A program made the translations under genes and the position numbers. DNA of 64,000 nt from Paracyclopina nana. Taxonomy: Eukaryota; Arthropoda; Copepoda; Cyclopoida; Cyclopettidae. The notes beneath the pieces are model-generated. The model had not been told where the DNA came from, searched no databases, and was given only the letters and a program-made list of their open reading frames with translations. The DNA lies in assembly GCA_019096065.1 (NCBI GenBank), contig JAGUCH010000002.1, forward strand, positions 6,398,501 through 6,462,500. The letters run 5' to 3'. How positions within the stretch are numbered: position 1 is the first letter of the stretch; each line of letters starts with the position of its first letter. Positions 9,796 to 20,665 of this stretch are shown one piece after another.

Positions 9796-11204
9796 GGCGT
9801 ATGATGAAATGACGACTTTTGTAAGCTTTGTTTATTATGCAGCTAACTCTTAAGTCTAGAATGTTCATGTGTCGGTTCGACAACAGAGCCAATCCACTAT
9901 TAAGACATATCAACCTGAGGGCTACTGTAACCCACAAAAAATTGCCCGCCCAAAATACACACATATCCTGAAAGCTTATGCTCTGGGGGTTCATATGGTA
10001 TCACATTGACTTGAAGAAGGTCCTAACCCAAACTATTTTCAACACCCAAAAAATATACATTTTCTGAAAGCTTATGTTCTTATGGTTCATTAAGTAGTAA
10101 TTTAAAAATCCTGGCCTATGGCTTCTCATAACATAAAATTTTCAAAAACGTCTAGCACCTACAGTTTAATATTTTGTGAGATTATTAATAGCAATGACCC
10201 CCCTCTGAAAAAAAGAAGATCAAACTTTTTTTATTTCATAAGCAAGTCTGTAAAATTCACTCAAATTGAGATATTTGATGCCAAACTTATTATGCAAAAT
10301 AATCTAGCGATTTTACTATGAAGTAACTTAAGTTTTAATTTTGAATTTTAGTGGGGGTCATTGATGCTAACTATTCCCAAAAAATGAGCCATTTTTGCGC
10401 TAAACATTTTTAAATTTTTTTATGTTATTGGAAGCGATAGGCCAGGATTTTTATTTTATCACCAAATGAACCCTAGGGACATACACTTTCAGAAAATATA
10501 TAATTCTTGGGTGTTGTAAGTAGTTTGGGTTAGGTCCTTTGCCAAGTCAATGTGGGCAGGGCAATAAATAAGGTTAGTAGTAATTTTTTTAAATCCTGGC
10601 CTAGCGCTTTCCATATTTTATGGGAATAGTTAGCATCAATGACCCCCACTAAAATTCAAAATTAAAACTTAAGTTACTTCATAGTAAAATCGCTAGATTA
10701 TTTTGCATAATAAGTTTGGCATCAAATATCTCAATTTGAGTGAATTTTACAGACTTGCTTATGAAATAAAAAAAGTTTGATCTTCTTTTTTTCAGAGGGG
10801 GGTCATTGCTATTAATAATCTCACAAAATATTAAACTGTAGGTGCTAGACGTTTTTGAAAATTTTATGTTATGAGAAGCCATAGGCCAGGATTTTTAAAT
10901 TACTACTTAATGAACCATAAGAACATAAGCTTTCAGAAAATGTATATTTTTTGGGTGTTGAAAATAGTTTGGGTTAGGACCTTCTTCAAGTCAATGTGAT
11001 ACCATATGAACCCCCAGAGCATAAGCTTTCAGGATATGTGTGTATTTTGGGCGGGCAATTTTTTGTGGGTTACAGTAGCCCTCAGGTTGATATGTCTTAA
11101 TAGTGGATTGGCTCTGTTGTCGAACCGACACATGAACATTCTAGACTTAAGAGTTAGCTGCATAATAAACAAAGCTTACAAAAGTCGTCATTTCATCATA
11201 CGCC
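9796..11204. mobile_element. Foldback element 1 (1.4-kb palindromic repeat)
   Basis: The two arms are reverse complements about a centre at 10500 (arm ends 9796 and 11204). The arms run without interruption from about 9796 to 10378 and from 10622 to 11204. A 243-bp middle segment contains a further degenerate copy of the same repeat. Landmarks such as ATCCTGGCCTA and GAAAGCTTATG occur repeatedly in both orientations. Short open frames in it are mirrored and AT-rich and do not look coding. No transposase is present, so it is a non-autonomous foldback element. I could not define a target-site duplication. Confidence 0.75.
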
Positions 11205-11205
11205 A

Positions 11206-12579
11206 TTTTCTTTTATTTGAAAGCACTAACCTTTGGCTGACTGTGCAAAAAGTAAAATAAAGTAAAATAAATTCATCCGGGGGAAGGTTCCTCAATTTTG
11301 CTCCAAAGTTACCCCCAAAAAATCATGATTTGCCCCTTCGAGCACAGTGGTCATTCATGATGCCAACTTTTATGCCATTTCTAGAGAGACCCTAAGGGGG
11401 TCTAACATTGCACAAAAAACGAGTTCCTAAATGTTGTTTAATATGGGCACCAGGGAGGTCCAAGGTTTTACAAAGTAAGAATTTCACAAAACTTTGGGGG
11501 CCCATATCTCCACTCCTAGAGGTCCACCGGCAAAACCCTTGGGCACAGTGAACCCCCTAGGGTAGACCCTCCAAATGGTCCACAACATTTCCAGAAAGCT
11601 TTCAGTGACACTAACCCCACTAGAAAACTCCATGATAACTATGGTATAAATCCCTGATGAAAAACAAACTTGTTAATTTTAATGAAAAAATAGGTTTAAA
11701 TGCTTGCTTTGTCATTGGAGAGTCAATATATGTAAAAATAATAGACATATGTTTAATGAAAAATTTAAGTAAATCGACATTTTTTGACTTATCTGCTCCC
11801 TTATAAGACCCTTATTGTGTCATATAAATTTCGTCAAAGGAACGGTTTTTTGAATTTACATTAATCAAGCACTTTTAATTGTTTTTTTTGTTTCAATTTA
11901 GTTGTGGTAGACTGCTAGTAGAGAGAAATTTCACTTTCAATTACTTCTTATTGAAATTTGCTTCTCGTATAACACCTGCATGTAAGAATTAGAGATTTAT
12001 AAGCGTCATTAACATTTTGTACTTATATGTTATATGTGCACTACTTAGGCTTGAATAGGTAATAGAACTGCATTTGGCGATGTAAGGAAATATTGGCTAC
12101 TTCTTTTTCTCCCTTTTTTTAAAAAAATCATCATCAAAATCATACTTTCATAAGCAGCTTATGACACAATAATGTTATTAGATACTTATGTCTTTATTTT
12201 TGCGGCAACTACGCTAAGATTACAGTTTAGTTTTGCAAAGATTGGAAATGTAACATAGATCAGTTATTCGATTACCATCTCACTAACTGCATCTGGACAA
12301 AGGAGGACATGAGTATTGCATTTTGTGATACTTGTCCTAACATATTCATCCTTTCCATGTTCATTGCAAATATGACTTTTCATAATTCCATCATCTCATT
12401 GTCAAAGCAAGCAAATTTAAAATATGACTGACGCTGCCATTTCAGCAGTTTTTGTTGGTAGTTGCCGTTAGTTATAACACAGTCGTTGTCATTTAAACAT
12501 GTTTTTTTAAAACTTAGCCAACTTTTTGGTCCCATATAAGTAGGTAATGAAACGCTTATATCATAAGACTTTTATTACT
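11206..12579. other. Outer non-coding flank of the left arm
   Basis: About 1.37 kb beyond the 3' end of the transposase gene. It is AT-rich with a C/G-run segment at 11270-11600 (several CCCC and GGGG runs). Several copies of the intron-type motif (CTTATAAG, CATAAGCTGCTTATGA near 12150) are present. No gene recognised. Confidence 0.5.
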
Positions 12580-15500
12580 TCACACAAACAAAGCCGGGAA
12601 TGATAAGCAATAAATAATATCGCCATGAATGACACCCTTTGCACGAACGTGAGGTTTCGGAATATCAATGAGTGCATCGCTATGAAGGACATACTTGAAC
12701 CTTCGTACCAGGATTGCATCAAAGTTCAAATCAGTTGCTTCTGGGTGCGTAAATTTGGATGTCTTAATTGCGTGACATTTATAGCTGACCTCGTCTTCTT
12801 CTTGAATTTCATAGAACATCATATCATTCGCCAAAATGATGGAGTCGTCCCCGTCGCGTTTGCCTTTGGTAGTGCTAATCCTGACCGTTTTTTTGCAGTA
12901 ATGCTCACGCATGTTCAACAGGTTAGCTTTCAGCATGACACTCTTGCAGTAACTCTGCGTATTATTGACAAGAAAAGACATCATGTATCCGTAGTGGCCC
13001 TCGTAGTTCTCTGTACTAATGTCATCCAGAGAAAAGTCAACTCGAGTCTCCACAAGGTGCGAAAATGCATGCCAATTGTAGGAGGTCATGTCAATGTCGT
13101 AGATGTCAAGCCATTTGCAGAATGCGTTCAGTAGCTTCTGAAGGTCGACATACTTTTGGCAGTACACCCACAGCTTGTCATCCTTCAATGCAGCATTTAT
13201 GATGAAAGCGAAACGTAGAAACATCCTTCTTTCATCAATGTACTGATCGCCTTCGAAGGCATCTGCAAATTGAATGAATCCACAAGTCACAATTGCGCAA
13301 AACTCTTCGCCTTTGAGATTTCTGAAGCACTTGGTCAATTCTCGGGGCTTCCGTGAAAATTCTGACGGAAGGTTGACTTTGGTCCAAGTGTCGTCAAACC
13401 TGAAAGGTTCGGTAATGTAACTTATATTTTTTTGGCAAAATAAAAATGTCACTCTTATAAGTGGATTATGAATCGCTGTTATCATAAGAAATTTATGCTT
13501 ACTTTCTTAGTATTTTCATGATTCTCTCAGGAAGCTCGCCAGCGCCAGCTCTGATGTTAAGCATCCGCTTCATCAGGCCTCTTGTGCATCCAAGGAACAG
13601 CAGGTGAAGTGGTTCCAACGGAACATCTTTCACAATGTCAAAGTTTGGAATTTTTAAAAGAATGGACGGACCTTTGATTCCTTTTGTCACCTCATCGGTC
13701 AACTTAACGTTGTTTGCTTTTGCGTCCTCAATCTTAGCTAGTATTTCCATCCATCTTTCATGTGTCCGCTTTTCCTGGTCTGCTGCCATGTATGCAGGGA
13801 AAAGCACCTTCTTTTTGGTGGCGGAAGCATCAGTAGTGCCGATGATCTCGCACTTGGAACATGAACAAAACCCTGAGTGGCCCTTCATGTTGAGCATTTC
13901 AGCTCTCATCGGCGCGTCGCAAAGGCATCGGCATAGAGTGAATCCGTCATCGGCTGCAGCCACCAATAGTGGCTCCAAGAGATTCGTCGTTTTCTTGTAA
14001 GTTCCGTATCTGCCGAAAGAAACGACATATATATTTTTTTGATCTTTTAAAAACTGCACTCTTATGAACGCCTTAAAAGTCGCTAAATACATAAGTAATT
14101 CATACCTTGTCTTGTGCATAGCTAATACATATATCAGTCGGCAGAGCTCAAATCTGATGCAGCAAACGTTGACTTTGTCAATGCCTGACACGGTAACAGG
14201 AATTCCATCAACACTCAAGTCATATGCCACTGGTGTGTCATCTGTAATGTTGTGAATGAGCCTATGGAAGTCATAAAGCTCCTTAACAGAATGGAATGTC
14301 CACTCGTCCAAAGTTTCGAACTTGTAAGCCTTGTACAATTTCCTGGGGAATTCATTGACATTATCGATTACAACGAATTCCTTTGTCTCGCGATTCTTCA
14401 AGAGTATATCGATTTTGATGGGCGGCAACTTCTTGTAGTATTTCTTGCGCACAGTTTTGTAGCATGGCATTTTGCCATACTTTTCACAATTACTCGCACA
14501 GATCCATGCCCACCAGGCATCTGCCTGGGTTTCGTTCAAGTGAAGGCTTGCTGCGGCTATCATGAAGTAGTTTTCAATCTTTGGCACTGCCTCATTCCTA
14601 TCCAAATCCTTTATTGAGTCCATAAATCGAGCGAACTCTGCTTGGTCGTACTTAGTTTGCAATTTACCCTTACGTGGGTCAGCATATAAGTACTTGCCAT
14701 CAGCCGAAATGCAACAGCCATCAACAATCATTTGAGGGAAGTCACCCTCATTAATATTGTCTGTCATTTCGTCATCGTCATTAGATACCTGAAATTGTTA
14801 TTTCGATTTTTTTTGTTCGGTTCTTTTTTTGACCCTTATAAGTAGGGTATAAATCGCTTAAGTTATATGGCAGTTATATGAATCTTACCTCACTTTCTCT
14901 AGCTGATAAAGAGTCGTAGTCGAATTTAGTGGCTTCCTTCATTTCGTATTCGAATGCCGTCTCAACAAAGAAGTCATGCTCAACCATCTCTTCATACTCT
15001 TCAGCTGCTTTAAAGTTCTGTGTCATCAAGTCCTGTTCACACACATCGCTGTCAGTTTCCACGGATGAAACTGATGTCGTCCTGAAACGATGCCTGCTGA
15101 CACCTTCCAGTTGTTCGTGGTCGCTCTCTCTGTCTGTTATTCTAGGCTTCTTAGTTCTAAGTGGTTCTGGTGATGATGGCACAACGTCTGTTTCCTCGAA
15201 ATTACGTTTTGTCTGCCTTCCGTGGAATATTTGGCTCTCTTCTTCTTCATCATTCCAATTCCCAGGATCCTCAAGTGTTTGGCCACAATAGTTGAGTGTC
15301 ATATCCAGCGTCTCTTGATTGTCGGACGCAATCTATAAGACAAAATGTATCTTCAATGTCTCACATATAACTCGGTTATGAAACGCTTATATTATAACTG
15401 TTGCATATGTGGGAATGAAGAGATTTACCTTTTTCTCAAATCTTGATGTGCCACTTGTTCCAGGCTGTGGGTCAATGCACGGATCAACGATCACTTCCTC

Positions 15501-15797
15501 GCTAGCCTTCTCAGTGCATCTGAATGAGCTAAGAGCTCGCTCATCAATACGAGGACCTTTGTCATCGCTCATTTTGGCAAGTGCTCGAAATTGCATTGAT
15601 GAGTTGCCATGAAGTTCGGCCTCTAAAAGCTCGGCCGTGCGTTTATTACGCAAATATCTCTTTCGACGTTCGTATGAAGTACGGTCCGGCTGTTTCGGTA
15701 CATCGACATCAGCGCTGACATTGTATGTGGCACAAATAGCACGAATACGGCTTTGTGGTCCAGCGTCTTCCTTACGTTTGGATGTCACCCTTCCCAT
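12580..15797 (-). CDS. Tnp2/EnSpm-like transposase, left copy
   Basis: Five exons on the minus strand: 15429..15797, 14889..15332, 14106..14788, 13503..14009, 12580..13399. All junctions have GT-AG borders and compatible phases, giving 940 aa. The N-terminal 270 residues are charged and low in structure. The core matches the large animal transposase family related to plant CACTA Tnp2: DGIPVTVSG, then CDAPMRA, GHSGFCSCSKCEIIG (zinc-binding) and VPLEPLHLLFLGCTRGLMKRML. A C-terminal helical block (FSRKPRELTKCFRNLKGEEF ... NWHAFSHLVETRVDF ... ENYEGHYGYM) follows. The frame is fully open, so this copy may be functional. It differs from the right copy by Cys instead of Arg after ...CASN (TGT versus CGT). 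Family placement is from motif recall. Confidence 0.8.
13400..13502 (-). repeat. Motif-bearing intron 4 of transposase gene
   Basis: A 103-nt intron containing TTCTTATGATAACAGCGATT followed by CATAATCCACTTATAAGAG. Confidence 0.6.
14010..14105 (-). repeat. Motif-bearing intron 3 of transposase gene
   Basis: A 96-nt intron with the more diverged version: ACTTATGTATTTAGCGACTT, then TTAAGGCGTTCATAAGAG. Confidence 0.5.
14789..14888 (-). repeat. Motif-bearing intron 2 of transposase gene
   Basis: A 100-nt intron with AACTTAAGCGATTTATACCC and TACTTATAAGGGTCA. The second half is nearly identical to the arm of the hairpin at 20130-20247. Confidence 0.6.
15333..15428 (-). repeat. Motif-bearing intron 1 of transposase gene
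   Basis: A 96-nt intron with ATATAAGCGTTTCATAACC and GAGTTATATGTGAG, a diverged form of the motif. Confidence 0.5.
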
Positions 15798-16106
15798 AAC
15801 ACTTATCAATTTTGATTGATAATGTGTTTAAATTGCATGCGAGTTGAATTTGGTCAACTGCTAATTGTTTACGCCGTCTAACTGATGCATTGGCCTGGCC
15901 CGGCTAGTTGCGCTACCTGCCTGGGGACGACTGTGGCCCATGCCGACTTCCGTGTCCTGCCGGCCAACATGTGCTGCCCAGCCATCAACCGCCCATTCAG
16001 CCGACAGGTAGGAGCGCGGCCAACAGCCAATCACAGCGCTTGGCGCGATAAGAAGTGAGGGGCCCTCATTCTCAGAAGCGACGCCATTGAAGACGTTGCC
16101 GCAAAA
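15798..16106. promoter_or_regulatory. Shared divergent promoter of the two element genes (left arm)
   Basis: 309 bp separate the two start codons. It is clearly more GC-rich than the rest of the arm, with GC blocks (GGCCTGGCCCGGCTAG, GCCGGCCAAC) and a CCAAT box (AGCCAATCACAG near 16027) about 80 bp before the accessory-gene ATG. No TATA box is obvious. The head-to-head layout implies coordinated expression of the two proteins. Confidence 0.6.
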
Positions 16107-19100
16107 ATGGCGGATTTGGAAAAAACGTTTTCCGAGAGCGAATTACCGAAGAAAGGGACTTACGATAGGCTTATCATCTTCGATAAGTCAAACCCCATGA
16201 AGCCTTTCTACGATGTGGAGGTGAAAGACCTGGATTTTGTGGATCGAACGTGGACGGACATTTTCGGCTTCAATCCCGTTCACCGCCTTAAAATTAGCCA
16301 TCGATCAAGTAAAGGAATGGAGCATCGAGGCCAAGTTGGCGAGGTTCCCGTCTATTTGTTTGCTCGGGTCCATGAACGTAAGTAATTCATACTCGTTTAT
16401 AGTGAATACGTAAGGCAATGCATCACACGGCCAATTCTTTTTCAGGTGTTAGCGCTCCCCAGCTGCGCAGCGTGTTGACGGAGGTCAACTCACGTTTTTG
16501 CAAGCACCTTCTGAATAAGGATGAGCGTGAGTTGTTCTACAAGAAGTTCGTGAACCACTACCCCGAGCGCGTCGTCCCCAAGTACGACTTTCCTTACCGT
16601 GAGGATCCAATGGAACAATTCGTGTACCGTTTTTGGGGGGCGATCAATACTCGCAAGAAGGAGGGTACAATTACCAAAATCACGAGTACAGAGTCAGATG
16701 TAAGTATGAATCGCTTATGTCTTTAGAGATTTATACCCTACTTATAGGCGTCAACGAAACTTAGGAAATTTTTAAAAAAAGTACTAATACTTATTATTAC
16801 CTACATTGCAGGACGACACGGTCGCACCATCCCCTGGGCCATCAATCGATCCGAATCCCACAGAGTTCACTGTGAGGACGTCGCCCGTTAAGTCCACTCC
16901 AAAGAAGAGTGCGTCAGTTGCTGAGGAGACATCTCCAATAATGACGCTCATCCACGCTCCAGACTTTGAGCCTGACGAAAGTCTTCCGAGCAGCCAGCCA
17001 GTCACTGCAAGGCCATCAAGAGCCTCAAAGAAAGCCGCAGCTGAGACTATTCGGTCCAAATTTGCGAGCCAAGAAGAAGAAGAGACGCCTGCAATTGCAA
17101 CTTCGACTCCAAAAGCTGCTGAGGCCGAGAAGAACATGGACGACAAGAAGAAGAAGGACAAGAATGTGCCTCGATTGCCCGATTTGCCTGACGAAGAAGC
17201 CCATCGTCCATCGCCATCCAAAGGTACAATCTGCATAAGTTTTTACTGAGTTATGACTAACTTTTACTCGTTCCTTCTGTTAGACGATGATGTAGAGCAA
17301 GCCGTTGCTGCTACAGAGGCCATTGAGGAGGAATTGCCAAGTCCTGCTCCCATTGTTGACCCACCGACGCTGTCATCAGTCCTGAAGCGCAAGAAGCCGG
17401 CCGCAAAAGACAAGGACGAGGGAGAGGACGACATTCCTGAATTTGATCAGCCAAAGTCGTCAGGTCGTAGTCAGCCTCCTTCCCGCTTGGCACGCAAGAG
17501 GAAGACCGATAAGGACGACGACAATGAGTCCATTGTCTTGATGACAAAGGACGGCGCCGGCATAACTCTCGATGATTTCTTCAGGAGGTTTGTCAAGTAC
17601 TTCTTCGAGCAATGGGACAAGCAGCCATCAAAGGGAAAAGGAGCGGTCAGCGATGGTCAATTGAATAGTATGCGTGGTCACATCCTTGACATCCGCAACG
17701 GCTTGGACACCTTGACCAAATTCACTATGGATGCGCACAAGACTAGCGCAAATGTCATTAATGTAAGTACAGTAATCAATGCCTTAAGATAACACCGTTT
17801 TATAAGCCAGTTATAAGCGTTGTAAGGTTAATGTTTCTTTTTAAAAATATGCACATTTCTCACTCAGAAAACCGCAAAGGCCAATGTCGAGACGACGGCC
17901 AAAATGAACTTGATCATTGCTGGCCAACAGAGAATGCAAGTTGACGTTCAAAAAATGGGCACAACGAGGGAGGCAAGGATGCAACATGCATGCCTGATGC
18001 TTGAAGGATTCCTCCCCTTCAACATCTTGACCCCTGCTCACGATGTTTTGTTGTCATGCAACATCATCAAGATGCTGCTCACGGACATGATGACTCCACA
18101 TGTCAATGGCATCCCCATGAAAAACTTGGCAAAAGACGTTGCAGCCGTTGTCATCTCTAAGATGTACAGTCAACTCGCGTCGGGCCATCAAGTGCTAGGA
18201 GAAAAATCGAGGTAATTGCATAAACTGATCGTACTGAGACTCATTTTCTTATATGCCATTGTTTTTTATTGCAGTGGACAAGTCTTAATGGAATGGCCAA
18301 AGCGTGCCCTCCATCCTTTCTTGCTGAAACTGTTCAACACTTTGCTGTTGAGCATCTACAGCAAGATGAAGAAGAACGACAAGTCTGCCGAGGAGCTTGT
18401 CCAAGTCAACATGGAGACCGTTAAGGAGTTCATCCGCCGGCGATTGAGTGCTGACCGAAAGAGGATGCAGGATGACGCAATCAAGTACTCGAAGACGCCA
18501 GAGGAAGCTGCTGGTGCCATGTATGACTGCGATTTGGCGTTCAGGATGGATATGGCTGTAAGTTTATTTAAAGAAGCTTATGACTTTCTTAAGAAAATAG
18601 CGATTTATAAGGCAGTTATAGGCGTCAGTGTTACTTTGAAAGTTTTAAAAAAACATATGTCCTTAGCACATCTCTAACTCGCGAATTCCAACGAGAGACG
18701 AGTACATCGCGACAAAAATAACTCGAGAGGACTTCAAAAAGTTCGCTATGATGCGCCCTGACGCCAAAAAGACGATTCTTGAAGGCCAGGAAAAGTTCCG
18801 CCTAATGGTCAGTCGTTCCACGAAAAACTTGCGCACGGCTAGGGATGCTGTGGAGTGCATCTTCACAATTTGTGAAATTTTGGAGCGAGACCGATCCACG
18901 ATCTCTTTTGACAGCTTCGTCAGACATGTGCCTCATGTAAGTTGATGCTACCTTAGACATTGCACAGTGTGCTGTAATTCACACTAATTATTTTGATAGT
19001 TTGAAGAAGATTACCACGTTTGGGAGGCCGAAATCGTGGACACGCAAACGTTCAAGGAGCGATTCATTGCTCGTGACGAAACGGATTTTAGAGATGACCC

Positions 19101-19836
19101 TGAGGAGCTTGCAAACAGAGAGAAGGCAGAAAAGAAGGCAGCCGCTGCTGAGAAGAAAGACCGTGAGCGCAGACGAAAAGAAGCTGAAACGGGACCGAGA
19201 GCTTCTGTCTTAGGACGCAACCAGGACAGCAGCGATGACCTGGAGCTGGTCATTAATCTGGCAAAGCCTTCAAAGAAACGAGTGCAAGACGAGAAGGACA
19301 GCAGCAATGGCGAGAGCCCAAAAAAGAGGAGGAAGCAGTCGCCAGCCAAAAGAGAAAGTAGCGATAAGTAAGTGCTCATGATATCATATGTCTCTCTTAT
19401 GGAAATAGCGATTTATAAGCCAGTTATGACAGTGCAACTTTGCAACATTTTTTTAAAAAACATCATACACAACACATATCTTTGTAGGAAGAAGCAGTCA
19501 AAAAAGGCTCTTTTTGACACCTCCAGCGAAGAGTCCGACAGCGCCGAAGAAGCAAAGCCTCCTGTGAGTCCTTTACCTAAAAAAAAGCCATACCCCTTCA
19601 TTACCTTTCTTTCTTAGGCTCGTAAATCAAGCGCCAGGCTGACGGCAAAGGAATTGTTGAAGAAAGTTGCGGCTGCATCACAGGCCAAGAAGAAGAAGGC
19701 CCCGGCAAAGAAAGGCCAAAAGAGAGGCAAAAAGGTGTCTCAGGCGGAGGATGACGACGACGAAGAAGAGGAGGAAGAGGAGGAGGACGACGACGAGTCA
19801 ACGACCGACGCTTCCTCTATTGACAATGGCGAGTAA
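16107..19836 (+). CDS. Large accessory protein of the palindromic element (991 aa), function unknown, left copy
   Basis: Ten exons: 16107-16377, 16446-16699, 16812-17223, 17284-17762, 17868-18211, 18275-18557, 18667-18936, 19000-19367, 19488-19563, 19618-19836. Every junction has GT-AG borders and phases that fit, a strong sign of a real and intact gene. Residues 1-175 form a compact folded-looking region (FYDVEVKDLDFVDRTWTDIF, EQFVYRFWGAIN). The middle is acidic/basic and disordered. A predicted helical region (NVINKTAKANVETTAKMNL, SIYSKMKKNDKSAEELVQVN) follows. The end is Lys/Arg-rich and then strongly acidic (EEEEEEEDDDESTTD). I recognise no known domain. By analogy to TNPA/TNPD of plant En/Spm it could bind subterminal motifs and assist the transposase, but that is inference. 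Confidence 0.72.
16700..16811 (+). repeat. Motif-bearing intron 2 of accessory gene
   Basis: A 112-nt intron containing CGCTTATGTCTTTAGAGATT and TATACCCTACTTATAGGCG, then a TTTTTAAAAAAA run. Confidence 0.6.
17763..17867 (+). repeat. Motif-bearing intron 4 of accessory gene
   Basis: A 105-nt intron with GCCTTAAGATAACACCG, TTTTATAAGCCAGTTATAAG and CGTTGTAA. The right-arm copy has one extra A in the second block. Confidence 0.6.
18558..18666 (+). repeat. Motif-bearing intron 6 of accessory gene
   Basis: A 109-nt intron with TCTTAAGAAAATAGCGATT, TATAAGGCAGTTATAGGCG and AGTTTTAAAAAAAC. Confidence 0.6.
19368..19487 (+). repeat. Motif-bearing intron 8 of accessory gene
   Basis: A 120-nt intron with CTCTTATGGAAATAGCGATT, TATAAGCCAGTTATGACAG and a TTTTTTTAAAAAAC run. 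Confidence 0.6.
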
Positions 19837-20054
19837 GGAAGGTGGCTCAAATAGCGCTAGTCGACGCTTCCTGTGATAGAAGAATACTGGTAATAGTAAT
19901 AATTTTTGGACCAAAAAGTAGCTTTTTTTTAATTGCTAAACAAAATTCTTGTGATAAAAGAATAACTGAGAATAAATAAGAATACTTATGCTTAAAATGA
20001 ATGCTACCATATCTACGTCGACGCGTTGGGCAGTGCCTAGAGCTGCATTTTATG

Positions 20055-20120
20055 AAAAACTGTCCCTCATAATCTCCTATAAGTAGCGCTACTTATAGGA
20101 GATTATAAGGGACAGTTTTT
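20055..20120. repeat. Near-perfect 66-nt hairpin
   Basis: A palindrome centred on AGCGCT at 20085-20090, with one mismatch (CCTCATAAT against ATTATAAGG). Its arm carries CCTATAAGTAGCGCT, related to the intron motif. Mirrored in the right arm at about 22270-22336. Confidence 0.75.
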
Positions 20121-20129
20121 AAGGAACGC

Positions 20130-20247
20130 TTTTTTAAAACTTCATTTTTTTTCTTGTCCCTTATAAGTGCAGTATGATTCGCTATTTTTATAAGCGAGTC
20201 TTACCGCACTTATAAGGGACAAGAAAAAAAATGAAATTTTAAAAAAA
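20130..20247. repeat. Imperfect 118-nt hairpin carrying the intron motif
   Basis: Arms TTCTTGTCCCTTATAAGTGC and its complement lie around a loop near 20188. Read on the minus strand, one arm gives AGCGAATCATACTGCACTT ATAAGGGAC, the best full-length match to the shared intron motif. Mirrored in the right arm. Confidence 0.7.
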
Positions 20248-20459
20248 AAATTATTATAACACAGTAAAAAATAAGGTAAGAATATAGAGATTTATATTTG
20301 AAACAACATTTTTAGCAATGAAAAATTTTTTTTTAAAAATTACATTTCCCATCACGGCTCTCGATCAAGTTAACTGAAAGGTGGAACATATGTTTTTTAT
20401 GCATACCAGCCATGACCGCAGTTAAAATAACACAAAACTGAGTCGCTAGCATGATTTTC

Positions 20460-20665
20460 TCAGTTCTCATCAAACGGGTATGAATCTTGAGATTCATGTG
20501 GCATTACTGACATCGGAGAAGTTTGTCTAATTGCAAAATGAAAGGTCTCACACGATGCCTGTTCATATGTAATTGCAGAATCAAGGTAAGTTTTTACAAT
20601 ATGTAACATTAGCTGTCGAGCATGATGAAATGTCATAATGCCGTATTTTGGGGCTCCCTTATAAA
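20460..20665 (-). other. Candidate orphan exon (about 67 codons), left arm
   Basis: An open frame ending with TGA at 20460-20462, with balanced amino-acid composition (MTFHHARQLMLHIVKTYLD, SAITYEQASCETFHF). It stands out from the AT-rich surroundings and is identical in the other arm (21726..21931, plus strand). It stops exactly at the inner arm boundary, so any upstream part has been lost or replaced by the spacer. I do not recognise it; it could be a captured host exon or a third gene of the element. Confidence 0.35.

Larger units (their letters stand above)
11206..20665 (+). repeat. Left arm of giant inverted repeat
   Basis: Reverse-complementary to 21726..31177. Paired positions sum to 42393 over most of the arm, drifting to 42391 near the centre through single-base indels. 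The left arm contains a 10-bp duplication near its outer end (AAATAAAGTA around 11256) missing from the right arm. It carries the transposase-like gene (minus), the accessory gene (plus), two hairpins and a candidate orphan exon. Confidence 0.93.

Noticed and set aside
10118-10882. Mirrored 67-codon frames in foldback element 1
   Set aside because: AT-rich, palindromic DNA gives identical frames on both arms; no coding features.
11270-11600. C/G-run segment as a possible RNA gene
   Set aside because: No cloverleaf, snoRNA box or conserved fold seen, and it is duplicated in the other arm as part of the element end.
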